From: Argentina anserina
Taxonomy: Eukaryota > Streptophyta > Magnoliopsida > Rosales > Rosaceae
DNA: 64,000 bases
Assembly (NCBI RefSeq): GCF_933775445.1
Contig: NW_026089475.1
Span: forward strand, 124,001 to 188,000
Direction: 5' to 3'
Under the pieces are notes generated by a model, which ran no database searches, was not told the DNA's origin, and was given only the letters and a program-made list of their open reading frames with translations. Each line of letters starts with the position of its first letter. The stretch's first letter is position 1. Shown here in pieces: positions 29,100-42,809 of the stretch. Made by a program: the position numbers and the translations under genes.

Positions 29100-32000
29100 T
29101 AGAAACTCGCATCAGAAGCCTTACAGAAAGATACTAAAACGAGAAATGAAAAGATACACAATTGGAATAGTAAAGATACGCAAACGATGTAAAGATACAC
29201 AATTGGAATAGTAAAGATACGCAAGCGATGTAAAGATACACAATTGGAATAGTAAAGATACGCAAACGATGTAAAGATACTCAGTTTGAAAGAAACACAC
29301 TCCCACACTTGCAAAACTCTCAAATTCAATAGAAACTCGCATCAGAAGCCTTACAGAAAGATACTCAAACGAGAAATGAAAAGATACACAATTGGAATAG
29401 TAAAGATACGCAAACGATGTAAAGATACTCAGTTTGAAAGAAACACACTCCCAAACTTGCAAAACTCTCAAATTCAATAGAAACTCGCATCAGAAAGCCT
29501 TACAGAAAGATACTCAAACGAGAAATGAAAAGATACACAATTGGAATAGTAAGATACGCAAACGATGTAAAGATACACAATTGGAATAGTAAAGATACGC
29601 AAACGATGTAAAGATACTCAGTTTGAAAGAAACAGACTCCCACACTTGCAAAACTCTCAAATACAATAGAAACTCGCATCAGAAGCCTTACAGAAAGATA
29701 CTCAAACGAGAAATGAAAAGATACACAATTGGAATAGTAAAGATACGCAAGCGATGTAAAGATACACAATTGGAATAGTAAAGATACGCAAACGATGTAA
29801 AGATACTCAGTTTGAAAGAAACACACTCCCACACTTGCAAAACTCTCAAATTCAATAGAAACTCGCATCAGAAAGCCTTACAGAAAGATACTCAAACGAT
29901 GTAAAGATACAAAATTGGAATAGTAAAGATACGCAAACGATGTAAAGATACTCAGTTTGAAAGAAACACACTCCCACACTTGCAAACTCTCAAATTCAAT
30001 AGAAACTCGCATCAGAAAGCCTTACAGAAAGATACTCAAACGAGAAATGAAAAGATACACAATTGGAATAGTAAAGATACGCAAACGATGTAAAGATACT
30101 CAGTTTGAAAGAAACACACTCCCACACTTGCAAAACTCTCAAATACAATAGAAACTCGCATCAGAAGCCTTACAGAAAGATACTCAAACGAGAAATGAAA
30201 AGATACACAATTGGAATAGTAAAGATACGCAAGCGATGTAAAGATACACAATTGGAATAGTAAAGATACGCAAACGATGTAAAGATACTCAGTTTGAAAG
30301 AAACACACTCCCACACTTGCAAAACTCTCAAATTCAATAGAAACTCGCATCAGAAGCCTTACAGAAAGATACTCAAACGAGAAATGAAAAGATACACAAT
30401 TGGAATAGTAAAGATACGCAAACGATGTAAAGATACTCAGTTTGAAAGAAACAGACTCCCACACTTGCAAAACTCTCAAATACAATAGAAACTCGCATCA
30501 GAAGCCTTACAGAAAGATACTCAAACGAGAAATGAAAAGATACACAATTGGAATAGTAAAGATACGCAAGCGATGTAAAGATACACAATTGGAATAGTAA
30601 AGATACGCAAACGATGTAAAGATACTCAGTTTGAAAGAAACACACTCCCACACTTGTAAAACTCTCAAATTCAATAGAAACTCGCATCAGAAAGCCTTAC
30701 AGAAAGATACTCAAACGATGTAAAGATACAAAATTGAAATAGTAAAGATACGCAAACGATGTAAAGATACTCAGTTTGAAAGAAACACACTCCCACACTT
30801 GCAAACTCTCAAATTCAATAGAAACTCGCATCAGAAAGCCTTACAGAAAGATACTCAAACGAGAAATGAAAAGATACACAATTGGAATAGTAAAGATACG
30901 CAAACGATGTAAAGATACTCAGTTTGAAAGAAACACACTCCCACACTTGCAAAACTCTCAAATACAATAGAAACTCGCATCAGAAGCCTTACAGAAAGAT
31001 ACTCAAACGAGAAATGAAAAGATACACAATTGGAATAGTAAAGATACGCAAGCGATGTAAAGATACACAATTGGAATAGTAAAGATACGCAAACGATGTA
31101 AAGATACTCAGTTTGAAAGAAACACACTCCCACACTTGCAAAACTCTCAAATTCAATAGAAACTCGCATCAGAAGCCTTACAGAAAGATACTCAAACGAG
31201 AAATGAAAAGATACACAATTGGAATAGTAAAGATACGCAAACGATGTAAAGATACTCAGTTTGAAAGAAACACACTCCCACACTTGCAAAACTCTCAAAT
31301 TCAATAGAAACTCGCATCAGAAGCCTGACAGAAAGATACTCAAACGAGAAATGAAAAGATACACAATTGGAATAGTAAAGATACGCAAACGATGTAAAGA
31401 TACACAATTGGAATAGTAAAGATACGCAAACGATGTAAAGATACTCAGTTTGAAAGAAACACACTCCCACACTTGCAAAACTCTCAAATACAATAGAAAC
31501 TCGCATCAGAAGCCTTACAGAAAGATACTCAAACGAGAAATGAAAAGATACACAATTGGAATAGTAAAGATACGCAAGCGATGTAAAGATACACAATTGG
31601 AATAGTAAAGATACGCAAACGATGTAAAGATACTCAGTTTGAAAGAAACACACTCCCACACTTGCAAAACTCTCAAATTCAATAGAAACTCGCATCAGAA
31701 GCCTTACAGAAAGATACTCAAACGAGAAATGAAAAGATAAACAATTGGAATAGTAAAGATACGCAAACGATGTAAAGATACTCAGTTTGAAAGAAACACA
31801 CTCCCAAACTTGCAAAACTCTCAAATTCAATAGAAACTCGCATCAGAAAGCCTTACAGAAAGATACTCAAACGAGAAATGAAAAGATACACAATTGGAAT
31901 AGTAAGATACGCAAACGATGTAAAGATACACAATTGGAATAGTAAAGATACGCAAACGATGTAAAGATACTTAGTTTGAAAGAAACACACTCCCACACTT

Positions 32001-35000
32001 GCAAAACTCTCAAATTCAATAGAAACTCGCATCAGAAGCCTTACAGAAAGATACTCAAACGAGAAATGAAAAGATACACAATTGGAATAGTAAAGATACG
32101 CAAACGATGTAAAGATACACAATTGGAATAGTAAAGATACGCAAACGATGTAAAGATACTCAGTTTGAAAGAAACACACTCCCACACTTGCAAAACTCTC
32201 AAATTCAATAGAAACTCGCATCAGAAAGCCTTACAGAAAGATACTCAAACGTGAAATGAAAAGATACACAATTGGAATAGTAAAGATACGCAAACGATGT
32301 AAAGATACTCAGTTTGAAAGAAACACACTCCCACACTTGCAAAACTCTCAAATTCAATAGAAACTCGCATCAGAAAGCCTTACATAAAGATATTCAAACG
32401 AGAAATGAAAAGATACACAATTGGAATAGTAAAGATACGCAAACGATGTAAAGATACACAATTGGAATAGTAAAGATACGCAAACGATGTAAAGATACTC
32501 AGTTTGAAAGAAACACACTCCCACACTTGCAAAACTCTCAAATTCAATAGAACTCGCATCAAAAGCCATACAGAAAGATACTTAAACGAGAAATGAAAAG
32601 ATACACAATTGGAATAGTAAAGATACGCAAACGATGTAAAGATACACAATTGGAATAGTAAAGATACGCAAACGATGTAAAGATACTCAGTTTGAAAGAA
32701 ACACACTCCCACACTTGCAAAACTCTCAAATTCAATAGAAACTCGCATCAGAAGCCTTACAGAAAGATACTAAAACGAGAAATGAAAAGATACACAATTG
32801 GAATAGTAAAGATACGCAAACGATGTAAAGATACACAATTGGAATAGTAAAGATACGCAAACGATGTAAAGATACTCAGTTTGAAAGAAACACACTCCCA
32901 TACTTGCAAAACTCTCAAATTCAATAGAAACTCGCATCAGAAAGCCTTACAGAAAGATACTCAAACGAGAAATGAAAAGATACACAATTGGAATAGTAAA
33001 GATACGCAAACGATGTAAAGATACACAATTGGAATAGTAAAGATACGCAAACGATGTAAAGATACACAATTGGAATAGTAAAGATACGCAAACGATGTAA
33101 AGATACTCAGTTTGAAAGAAACACACTCCCACACTTGCAAAACTCTCAAATTCAATAGAAACTCGCATCAGAAGCCTTACAGAAAGATACTCAAACGAGA
33201 AATGAAAAGATACACAATTGGAATAGTAAAGATACGCAAACGATGTAAAGATACTCAGTTTGAAAGAAACACACTCCCAAACTTGCAAAACTCTCAAATT
33301 CAATAGAAACTCGCATCAGAAAGCCTTACAGAAAGATACTCAAACGAGAAATGAAAAGATACACAATTGGAATAGTAAGATACGCAAACGATGTAAAGAT
33401 ACACAATTGGAATAGTAAAGATACGCAAACGATGTAAAGATACTCAGTTTGAAAGAAACAGACTCCCACACTTGCAAAACTCTCAAATACAATAGAAACT
33501 CGCATCAGAAGCCTTACAGAAAGATACTCAAACGAGAAATGAAAAGATACACAATTGGAATAGTAAAGATACGCAAGCGATGTAAAGATACACAATTGGA
33601 ATAGTAAAGATACGCAAACGATGTAAAGATACTCAGTTTGAAAGAAACACACTCCCACACTTGCAAAACTCTCAAATTCAATAGAAACTCGCATCAGAAA
33701 GCCTTACAGAAAGATACTCAAACGATGTAAAGATACACAATTGAAATAGTAAAGATACGCAAACGATGTAAAGATACTCAGTTTGAAAGAAACACACTCC
33801 CACACTTGCAAACTCTCAAATTCAATAGAAACTCGCATCAGAAAGCCTTACAGAAAGATACTCAAACGAGAAATGAAAAGATACACAATTGGAATAGTAA
33901 AGATACGCAAACGATGTAAAGATACTCAGTTTGAAAGAAACACACTCCCACACTTGCAAAACTCTCAAATACAATAGAAACTCGCATCAGAAGCCTTACA
34001 GAAAGATACTCAAACGAGAAATGAAAAGATACACAATTGGAATAGTAAAGATACGCAAGCGATGTAAAGATACACAATTGGAATAGTAAAGATACGCAAA
34101 CGATGTAAAGATACTCAGTTTGAAAGAAACACACTCCCACACTTGCAAAACTCTCAAATTCAATAGAAACTCGCATCAGAAGCCTTACAGAAAGATACTC
34201 AAACGAGAAATGAAAAGAATACAAAATTGGAATAGTAAAGATACGCAAACGATGTAAAGATACTCAGTTTGAAAGAAACAGACTCCCACACTTGCAAAAC
34301 TCTCAAATACAATAGAAACTCGCATCAGAAGCCTTACAGAAAGATACTCAAACGAGAAATGAAAAGATACACTATTGAATAGTAAAGATACGCAAGCGAT
34401 GTAAAGATACACAATTGGAATAGTAAAGATACGCAAACGATGTAAAGATACTCAGTTTGAAAGAAACACACTCCCACACTTGCAAAACTCTCAAATTCAA
34501 TAGAAACTCGCATCAGAAAGCCTTACAGAAAGATACTCAAACGATGTAAAGATACAAAATTGGAATAGTAAAGATACGCAAACGATGTAAAGATACTCAG
34601 TTTGAAAGAAACACACTCCCACACTTGCAAACTCTCAAATTCAATAGAAACTCGCATCAGAAAGCCTTACAGAAAGATACTCAAACGAGAAATGAAAAGA
34701 TACACAATTGGAATAGTAAAGATACGCAAACGATGTAAAGATACTCAGTTTGAAAGAAACACACTCCCACACTTGCAAAACTCTCAAATACAATAGAAAC
34801 TCGCATCAGAAGCCTTACAGAAAGATACTCAAACGAGAAATGAAAAGATACACAATTGGAATAGTAAAGATACGCAAGCGATGTAAAGATACACAATTGG
34901 AATAGTAAAGATACGCAAACGATGTGAAGATACTCAGTTTGAAAGAAACACACTCCCACACTTGCAAAACTCTCAAATTCAATAGAAACTCGCATCAGAA

Positions 35001-36770
35001 GCCTTACAGAAAGATACTCAAACGAGAAATGAAAAGATACACAATTGGAATAGTAAAGATACGCAAACGATGTAAAGATACTCAGTTTGAAAGAAACACA
35101 CTCCCACACTGCAAAACTCTCAAATTCAATAGAAACTCGCATCAGAAGCCTGACAGAAAGATACTCAAACGAGAAATGAAAAGATACACAATTGGAATAG
35201 TAAAGATACGCAAACGATGTAAAGATACACAATTGGAATAGTAAAGATACGCAAACGATGTAAAGATACTCAGTTTGAAAGAAACACACTCCACACCTTG
35301 CAAAACTCTCAAATACAATAGAAACTCGCATCAGAAGCCTTACAGAAAGATACTCAAACGAGAAATGAAAAGATACACAATTGGAATAGTAAAGATACGC
35401 AAGCGATGTAAAGATACACAATTGGAATAGTAAAGATACGCAAACGATGTAAAGATACTCAGTTTGAAAGAAACACACTCCCACACTTGCAAAACTCTCA
35501 AATTCAATAGAAACTCGCATCAGAAGCCTTACAGAAAGATACTCAAACGAGAAATGAAAAGATACACAATTGGAATAGTAAAGATACGCAAACGATGTAA
35601 AGATACTCAGTTTGAAAGAAACACACTCCCAAACTTGCAAAACTCTCAAATTCAATAGAAACTCGCATCAGAAAGCCTTACAGAAAGATACTCAAACGAG
35701 AAATGAAAAGATACACAATTGGAATAGTAAGATACGCAAACGATGTAAAGATACACAATTGGAATAGTAAAGATACGCAAACGATGTAAAGATACTTAGT
35801 TTGAAAGAAACACACTCCCACACTTGCAAAACTCTCAAATTCAATAGAAACTCGCATCAGAAGCCTTACAGAAAGATACTCAAACGAGAAATGAAAAGAT
35901 ACACAATTGGAATAGTAAAGATACGCAAACGATGTAAAGATACACAATTGGAATAGTAAAGATACGCAAACGATGTAAAGATACTCAGTTTGAAAGAAAC
36001 ACACTCCCACACTTGCAAAACTCTCAAATTCAATAGAAACTCGCATCAGAAAGCCTTACAGAAAGATACTCAAACGTGAAATGAAAAGATACACAATTGG
36101 AATAGTAAAGATACGCAAACGATGTAAAGATACTCAGTTTGAAAGAAACACACTCCCACACTTGCAAAACTCTCAAATTCAATAGAAACTCGCATCAGAA
36201 AGCCTTACATAAAGATATTCAAACGAGAAATGAAAAGATACACAATTGGAATAGTAAAGATACGCAAACGATGTAAAGATACACAATTGGAATAGTAAAG
36301 ATACGCAAACGATGTAAAGATACTCAGTTTGAAAGAAACACACTCCCACACTTGCAAAACTCTCAAATTCAATAGAACTCGCATCAAAAGCCATACAGAA
36401 AGATACTTAAACGAGAAATGAAAAGATACACAATTGGAATAGTAAAGATACGCAAACGATGTAAAGATACACAATTGGAATAGTAAAGATACGCAAACGA
36501 TGTAAAGATACTCAGTTTGAAAGAAACACACTCCCACACTTGCAAAACTCTCAAATTCAATAGAAACTCGCATCAGAAGCCTTACAGAAAGATACTAAAA
36601 CGAGAAATGAAAAGATACACAATTGGAATAGTAAAGATACGCAAACGATGTAAAGATACACAATTGGAATAGTAAAGATACGCAAACGATGTAAAGATAC
36701 TCAGTTTGAAAGAAACACACTCCCATACTTGCAAAACTCTCAAATTCAATAGAAACTCGCATCAGAAAGC
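29100..36770 (+). repeat. Tandem repeat of about 3826 bp, two copies
   Basis: Copy 1 is about 29.1-32.9 kb and copy 2 about 32.9-36.8 kb. The unit start at 29947 matches 33773. The recombinant units 29887 and 30706 match 33713 and 34532. The GATACTTAG marker 31966 matches 35791, where the offset is 3825, reflecting net one-base changes in copy 2. The 819-bp dimer lies inside both copies, so it is older than this duplication. Confidence 0.87.
29947..31500 (+). repeat. 819-bp pentameric higher-order repeat
   Basis: Unit starts at 29947, 30095, 30284, 30432, 30621 and 30766 give the pattern 148-189-148-189-145 bp, which sums to 819. The next copy follows this pattern from 30766 to about 31500, then departs at the place where the 145-bp recombinant unit would be expected. 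The first unit of each copy carries TTGCAAACTCTC, one base short. Confidence 0.88.
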
Positions 36771-38960
36771 CTTACAGAAAGATACTCAAACGTGAAATGA
36801 AAAGATACACAATTGGAATAGTAAAGATACGCAAACGATGTAAAGATACTCAGTTTGAAAGAAACACACTCCCACACTTGCAAAACTCTCAAATTCAATA
36901 GAAACTCGCATCAGAAAGCCTTACAGAAAGATACTCAAATGAGAAATGAAAAGATACACAATTGGAATAGTAAAGATACGCAAACGATGTAAAGATACTC
37001 AGTTTGAAAGAAACACACTCCCACACTTGCAAAACTCTCAAATGCAATAGAAACTCGCATCAGAAAGCCTTACATAAAGATACTCAAACGAGAAATGAAA
37101 AGATACACAATTGGAATAGTAAAGATACGCAAACGATGTAAAGATACTCAGTTTGAAAGAAACACACTCCCACACTTGCAAAACTCTCAAATTCAATAGA
37201 AACTCGCATCAGAAAGCCTTACAGAAAGATACTCAAACGAGAAATGAAAAGATACACAATTGGAATAGTAAAGATACGCAAACGATGTAAAGATACTCAG
37301 TTTGAAAGAAACACACTCCCAAACTTGCAAAACTCTCAAATTCAATAGAAACTCGCATCAGAAAGCCTTACAGAAAGATACTCAAACGAGAAATGAAAAG
37401 ATACACAATTGGAATAGTAAGATACGCAAACGATGTAAAGATACACAATTGGAATAGTAAAGATACGCAAACGATGTAAAGATACTTAGTTTGAAAGAAA
37501 CACACTCCCACACTTGCAAAACTCTCAAATTCAATAGAAACTCGCATCAGAAGCCTTACAGAAAGATACTCAAACGAGAAATGAAAAGATACACAATTGG
37601 AATAGTAAAGATACGCAAACGATGTAAAGATACACAATTGGAATAGTAAAGATACGCAAACGATGTAAAGATACTCAGTTTGAAAGAAACACACTCCCAC
37701 ACTTGCAAAACTCTCAAATTCAATAGAAACTCGCATCAGAAAGCCTTACAGAAAGATACTCAAACGTGAAATGAAAAGATACACAATTGGAATAGTAAAG
37801 ATACGCAAACGATGTAAAGATACTCAGTTTGAAAGAAACACACTCCCACACTTGCAAAACTCTCAAATTCAATAGAAACTCGCATCAGAAAGCCTTACAT
37901 AAAGATATTCAAACGAGAAATGAAAAGATACACAATTGGAATAGTAAAGATACGCAAACGATGTAAAGATACACAATTGGAATAGTAAAGATACGCAAAC
38001 GATGTAAAGATACTCAGTTTGAAAGAAACACACTCCCACACTTGCAAAACTCTCAAATTCAATAGAACTCGCATCAAAAGCCATACAGAAAGATACTTAA
38101 ACGAGAAATGAAAAGATACACAATTGGAATAGTAAAGATACGCAAACGATGTAAAGATACACAATTGGAATAGTAAAGATACGCAAACGATGTAAAGATA
38201 CTCAGTTTGAAAGAAACACACTCCCACACTTGCAAAACTCTCAAATTCAATAGAAACTCGCATCAGAAGCCTTACAGAAAGATACTAAAACGAGAAATGA
38301 AAAGATACACAATTGGAATAGTAAAGATACGCAAACGATGTAAAGATACACAATTGGAATAGTAAAGATACGCAAACGATGTAAAGATACTCAGTTTGAA
38401 AGAAACACACTCCCACACTTGCAAAACTCTCAAATTCAATAGAAACTCGCATCAGAAAGCCTTACAGAAAGATACTCAAACGTGAAATGAAAAGATACAC
38501 AATTGGAATAGTAAAGATACGCAAACGATGTAAAGATACTCAGTTTGAAAGAAACACACTCCCACACTTGCAAAACTCTCAAATTCAATAGAAACTCGCA
38601 TCAGAAAGCCTTACAGAAAGATACTCAAATGAGAAATGAAAAGATACACAATTGGAATAGTAAAGATACGCAAACGATGTAAAGATACTCAGTTTGAAAG
38701 AAACACACTCCCACACTTGCAAAACTCTCAAATTCAATAGAAACTCGCATCAGAAAGCCTTACATAAAGATACTCAAACGAGAAATGAAAAGATACACAA
38801 TTGGAATAGTAAAGATACGCAAACGATGTAATGATACTCAGTTTGAAAGAAACACACTCCCACACTTGCAAAACTCTCAAATTCAATAGAAACTCGCATC
38901 AGAAAGCCTTACAGAAAGATACTCAAACGAGAAATGAAAAGATACAAAATTGGAATAGTA
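35600..38960 (+). repeat. Tandem 1690-bp higher-order repeat, two copies
   Basis: GATACTTAG at 35791 and 37481, and the TTCAATAGAACTCGCATCAA unit near 36371 and 38061, define a 1690-bp offset. Copy 1 has CCCATACTTG near 36723 and AAATGCAATAG near 37040. Copy 2 has the ordinary bases at both places. The pair recurs 4989 bp downstream with the same two differences. Confidence 0.88.
36845..36993 (+). repeat. Representative 149-bp satellite unit (one 41-bp module)
   Basis: A clean example of the basic unit: a 108-bp core followed by one 41-bp module. The core carries the CACACTCCCACACTTGC block, the AAATTCAATAG block, the ACTCGCATCAGAAAGCC block and a GATACTCAAACGAG segment. A 107-bp core with AGAAGCC instead of AGAAAGCC is common, especially in units reading AAATAC instead of AAATTC. 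Confidence 0.95.
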
Positions 38961-41900
38961 AAGATACGCAAACGATGTAAAGATACTCAGTTTGAAAGAA
39001 ACACACTCCCACACTTGCAAAACTCTCAAATTCAATAGAAACTCGCATCAGAAAGCCTTACAGAAAGATACTCAAATGAGAAATGAAAAGATACACAATT
39101 GGAATAGTAAAGATACGCAAACGATGTAAAGATACTCAGTTTGAAAGAAACACACTCCCACACTTGCAAAACTCTCAAATTCAATAGAAACTCGCATCAG
39201 AAAGCCTAACAGAAAGATACTCAAACGAGAAATGAAAAGATACAAAATTGGAATAGTAAAGATACGCAAACGGTGTAAAGATACTCAGTTTGAAAGAAAC
39301 ACACTCCCACACTTGCAAAACTCTCAAATTCAATAGAAACTTGCATCAGAAAGCCTTACAGAAAGATACTCAAACGAGAAATGTAAAGATACACAATTGG
39401 AATAGTAAAGATACGCAAACGATGTAAAGATAATCAGTTTGAAAGAAACACACTCCCACACTTGCAAAACTCTCAAATACAATACAAACTCGCATCAGAA
39501 GCCTTACAGAAAGAAACTCAAACAAGAAATGAATTGATACACAATTGGAATAGTAAAGATACGCAAACGATGTAAAGATACACAATTGGAATAGTAAAGA
39601 TACGCAAACGATGTAAAGATACTCAGTTTGAAAGAAACACACTCCCACACTTGCAAAACTCTCAAATTCAATAGAAACTCGCATCAGAAAGCCTTACAGA
39701 AAGATACTCAAACGAGAAATGAAAAGATACAAAATTGGAATAGTAAAGATACGCAAACGATGTAAAGATACTCAGTTTGAAAGAAACACACTCCCACACT
39801 TGCAAAACTCTCAAATTCAATAGAAACTCGCATCAGAAAGCCTTACAGAAAGATACTCAAATGAGAAATGAAAAGATACACAATTGGAATAGTAAAGATA
39901 CGCAAACGATGTAAAGATACTCAGTTTTAAAGAAACACACTCCCACACTTGCAAAACTCTCAAATTCAATAGAAACTCGCATCAGAAAGCCTAACAGAAA
40001 GATACTCAAACGAGAAATGAAAACATACAAAATTGGAATAGTAAAGATACGCAAACGATGTAAAGATACTCAGTTTGAAAGAAACACACTCCCACACTTG
40101 CAAAACTCTCAAATTCAATAGAAACTCGCATCAGAAGCCTGACAGAAAGATACTCAAACGAGAAATGAAAAGATACACAATTGGAATAGTAAAGATACGC
40201 AAACGATGTAAAGATACACAATTGGAATAGTAAAGATACGCAAACGATGTAAAGATACTCAGTTTGAAAGAAACACACTCCCACACTTGCAAAACTCTCA
40301 AATACAATAGAAACTCGCATCAGAAGCCTTACAGAAAGATACTCAAACGAGAAATGAAAAGATACACAATTGGAATAGTAAAGATACGCAAGCGATGTAA
40401 AGATACACAATTGGAATAGTAAAGATACGCAAACGATGTAAAGATACTCAGTTTGAAAGAAACACACTCCCACACTTGCAAAACTCTCAAATTCAATAGA
40501 AACTCGCATCAGAAGCCTTACAGAAAGATACTCAAACGAGAAATGAAAAGATACACAATTGGAATAGTAAAGATACGCAAACGATGTAAAGATACTCAGT
40601 TTGAAAGAAACACACTCCCAAACTTGCAAAACTCTCAAATTCAATAGAAACTCGCATCAGAAAGCCTTACAGAAAGATACTCAAACGAGAAATGAAAAGA
40701 TACACAATTGGAATAGTAAGATACGCAAACGATGTAAAGATACACAATTGGAATAGTAAAGATACGCAAACGATGTAAAGATACTTAGTTTGAAAGAAAC
40801 ACACTCCCACACTTGCAAAACTCTCAAATTCAATAGAAACTCGCATCAGAAGCCTTACAGAAAGATACTCAAACGAGAAATGAAAAGATACACAATTGGA
40901 ATAGTAAAGATACGCAAACGATGTAAAGATACACAATTGGAATAGTAAAGATACGCAAACGATGTAAAGATACTCAGTTTGAAAGAAACACACTCCCACA
41001 CTTGCAAAACTCTCAAATTCAATAGAAACTCGCATCAGAAAGCCTTACAGAAAGATACTCAAACGTGAAATGAAAAGATACACAATTGGAATAGTAAAGA
41101 TACGCAAACGATGTAAAGATACTCAGTTTGAAAGAAACACACTCCCACACTTGCAAAACTCTCAAATTCAATAGAAACTCGCATCAGAAAGCCTTACATA
41201 AAGATATTCAAACGAGAAATGAAAAGATACACAATTGGAATAGTAAAGATACGCAAACGATGTAAAGATACACAATTGGAATAGTAAAGATACGCAAACG
41301 ATGTAAAGATACTCAGTTTGAAAGAAACACACTCCCACACTTGCAAAACTCTCAAATTCAATAGAACTCGCATCAAAAGCCATACAGAAAGATACTTAAA
41401 CGAGAAATGAAAAGATACACAATTGGAATAGTAAAGATACGCAAACGATGTAAAGATACACAATTGGAATAGTAAAGATACGCAAACGATGTAAAGATAC
41501 TCAGTTTGAAAGAAACACACTCCCACACTTGCAAAACTCTCAAATTCAATAGAAACTCGCATCAGAAGCCTTACAGAAAGATACTAAAACGAGAAATGAA
41601 AAGATACACAATTGGAATAGTAAAGATACGCAAACGATGTAAAGATACACAATTGGAATAGTAAAGATACGCAAACGATGTAAAGATACTCAGTTTGAAA
41701 GAAACACACTCCCATACTTGCAAAACTCTCAAATTCAATAGAAACTCGCATCAGAAAGCCTTACAGAAAGATACTCAAACGTGAAATGAAAAGATACACA
41801 ATTGGAATAGTAAAGATACGCAAACGATGTAAAGATACTCAGTTTGAAAGAAACACACTCCCACACTTGCAAAACTCTCAAATTCAATAGAAACTCGCAT

Positions 41901-42809
41901 CAGAAAGCCTTACAGAAAGATACTCAAATGAGAAATGAAAAGATACACAATTGGAATAGTAAAGATACGCAAACGATGTAAAGATACTCAGTTTGAAAGA
42001 AACACACTCCCACACTTGCAAAACTCTCAAATGCAATAGAAACTCGCATCAGAAAGCCTTACATAAAGATACTCAAACGAGAAATGAAAAGATACACAAT
42101 TGGAATAGTAAAGATACGCAAACGATGTAAAGATACTCAGTTTGAAAGAAACACACTCCCACACTTGCAAAACTCTCAAATTCAATAGAAACTCGCATCA
42201 GAAAGCCTTACAGAAAGATACTCAAACGAGAAATGAAAAGATACACAATTGGAATAGTAAAGATACGCAAACGATGTAAAGATACTCAGTTTGAAAGAAA
42301 CACACTCCCAAACTTGCAAAACTCTCAAATTCAATAGAAACTCGCATCAGAAAGCCTTACAGAAAGATACTCAAACGAGAAATGAAAAGATACACAATTG
42401 GAATAGTAAGATACGCAAACGATGTAAAGATACACAATTGGAATAGTAAAGATACGCAAACGATGTAAAGATACTTAGTTTGAAAGAAACACACTCCCAC
42501 ACTTGCAAAACTCTCAAATTCAATAGAAACTCGCATCAGAAGCCTTACAGAAAGATACTCAAACGAGAAATGAAAAGATACACAATTGGAATAGTAAAGA
42601 TACGCAAACGATGTAAAGATACACAATTGGAATAGTAAAGATACGCAAACGATGTAAAGATACTCAGTTTGAAAGAAACACACTCCCACACTTGCAAAAC
42701 TCTCAAATTCAATAGAAACTCGCATCAGAAAGCCTTACAGAAAGATACTCAAACGTGAAATGAAAAGATACACAATTGGAATAGTAAAGATACGCAAACG
42801 ATGTAAAGA

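Noticed and set aside
34681..35655. Long open frames in the satellite (up to 324 codons on the - strand) and many 64-codon + strand frames
   Set aside because: They are made of repeated units and several frames are open over the same bases. They break wherever a 149- or 190-bp unit occurs. The - strand has few A residues, so few stop codons, and the 189-bp unit is a multiple of three. No protein family is recognisable.
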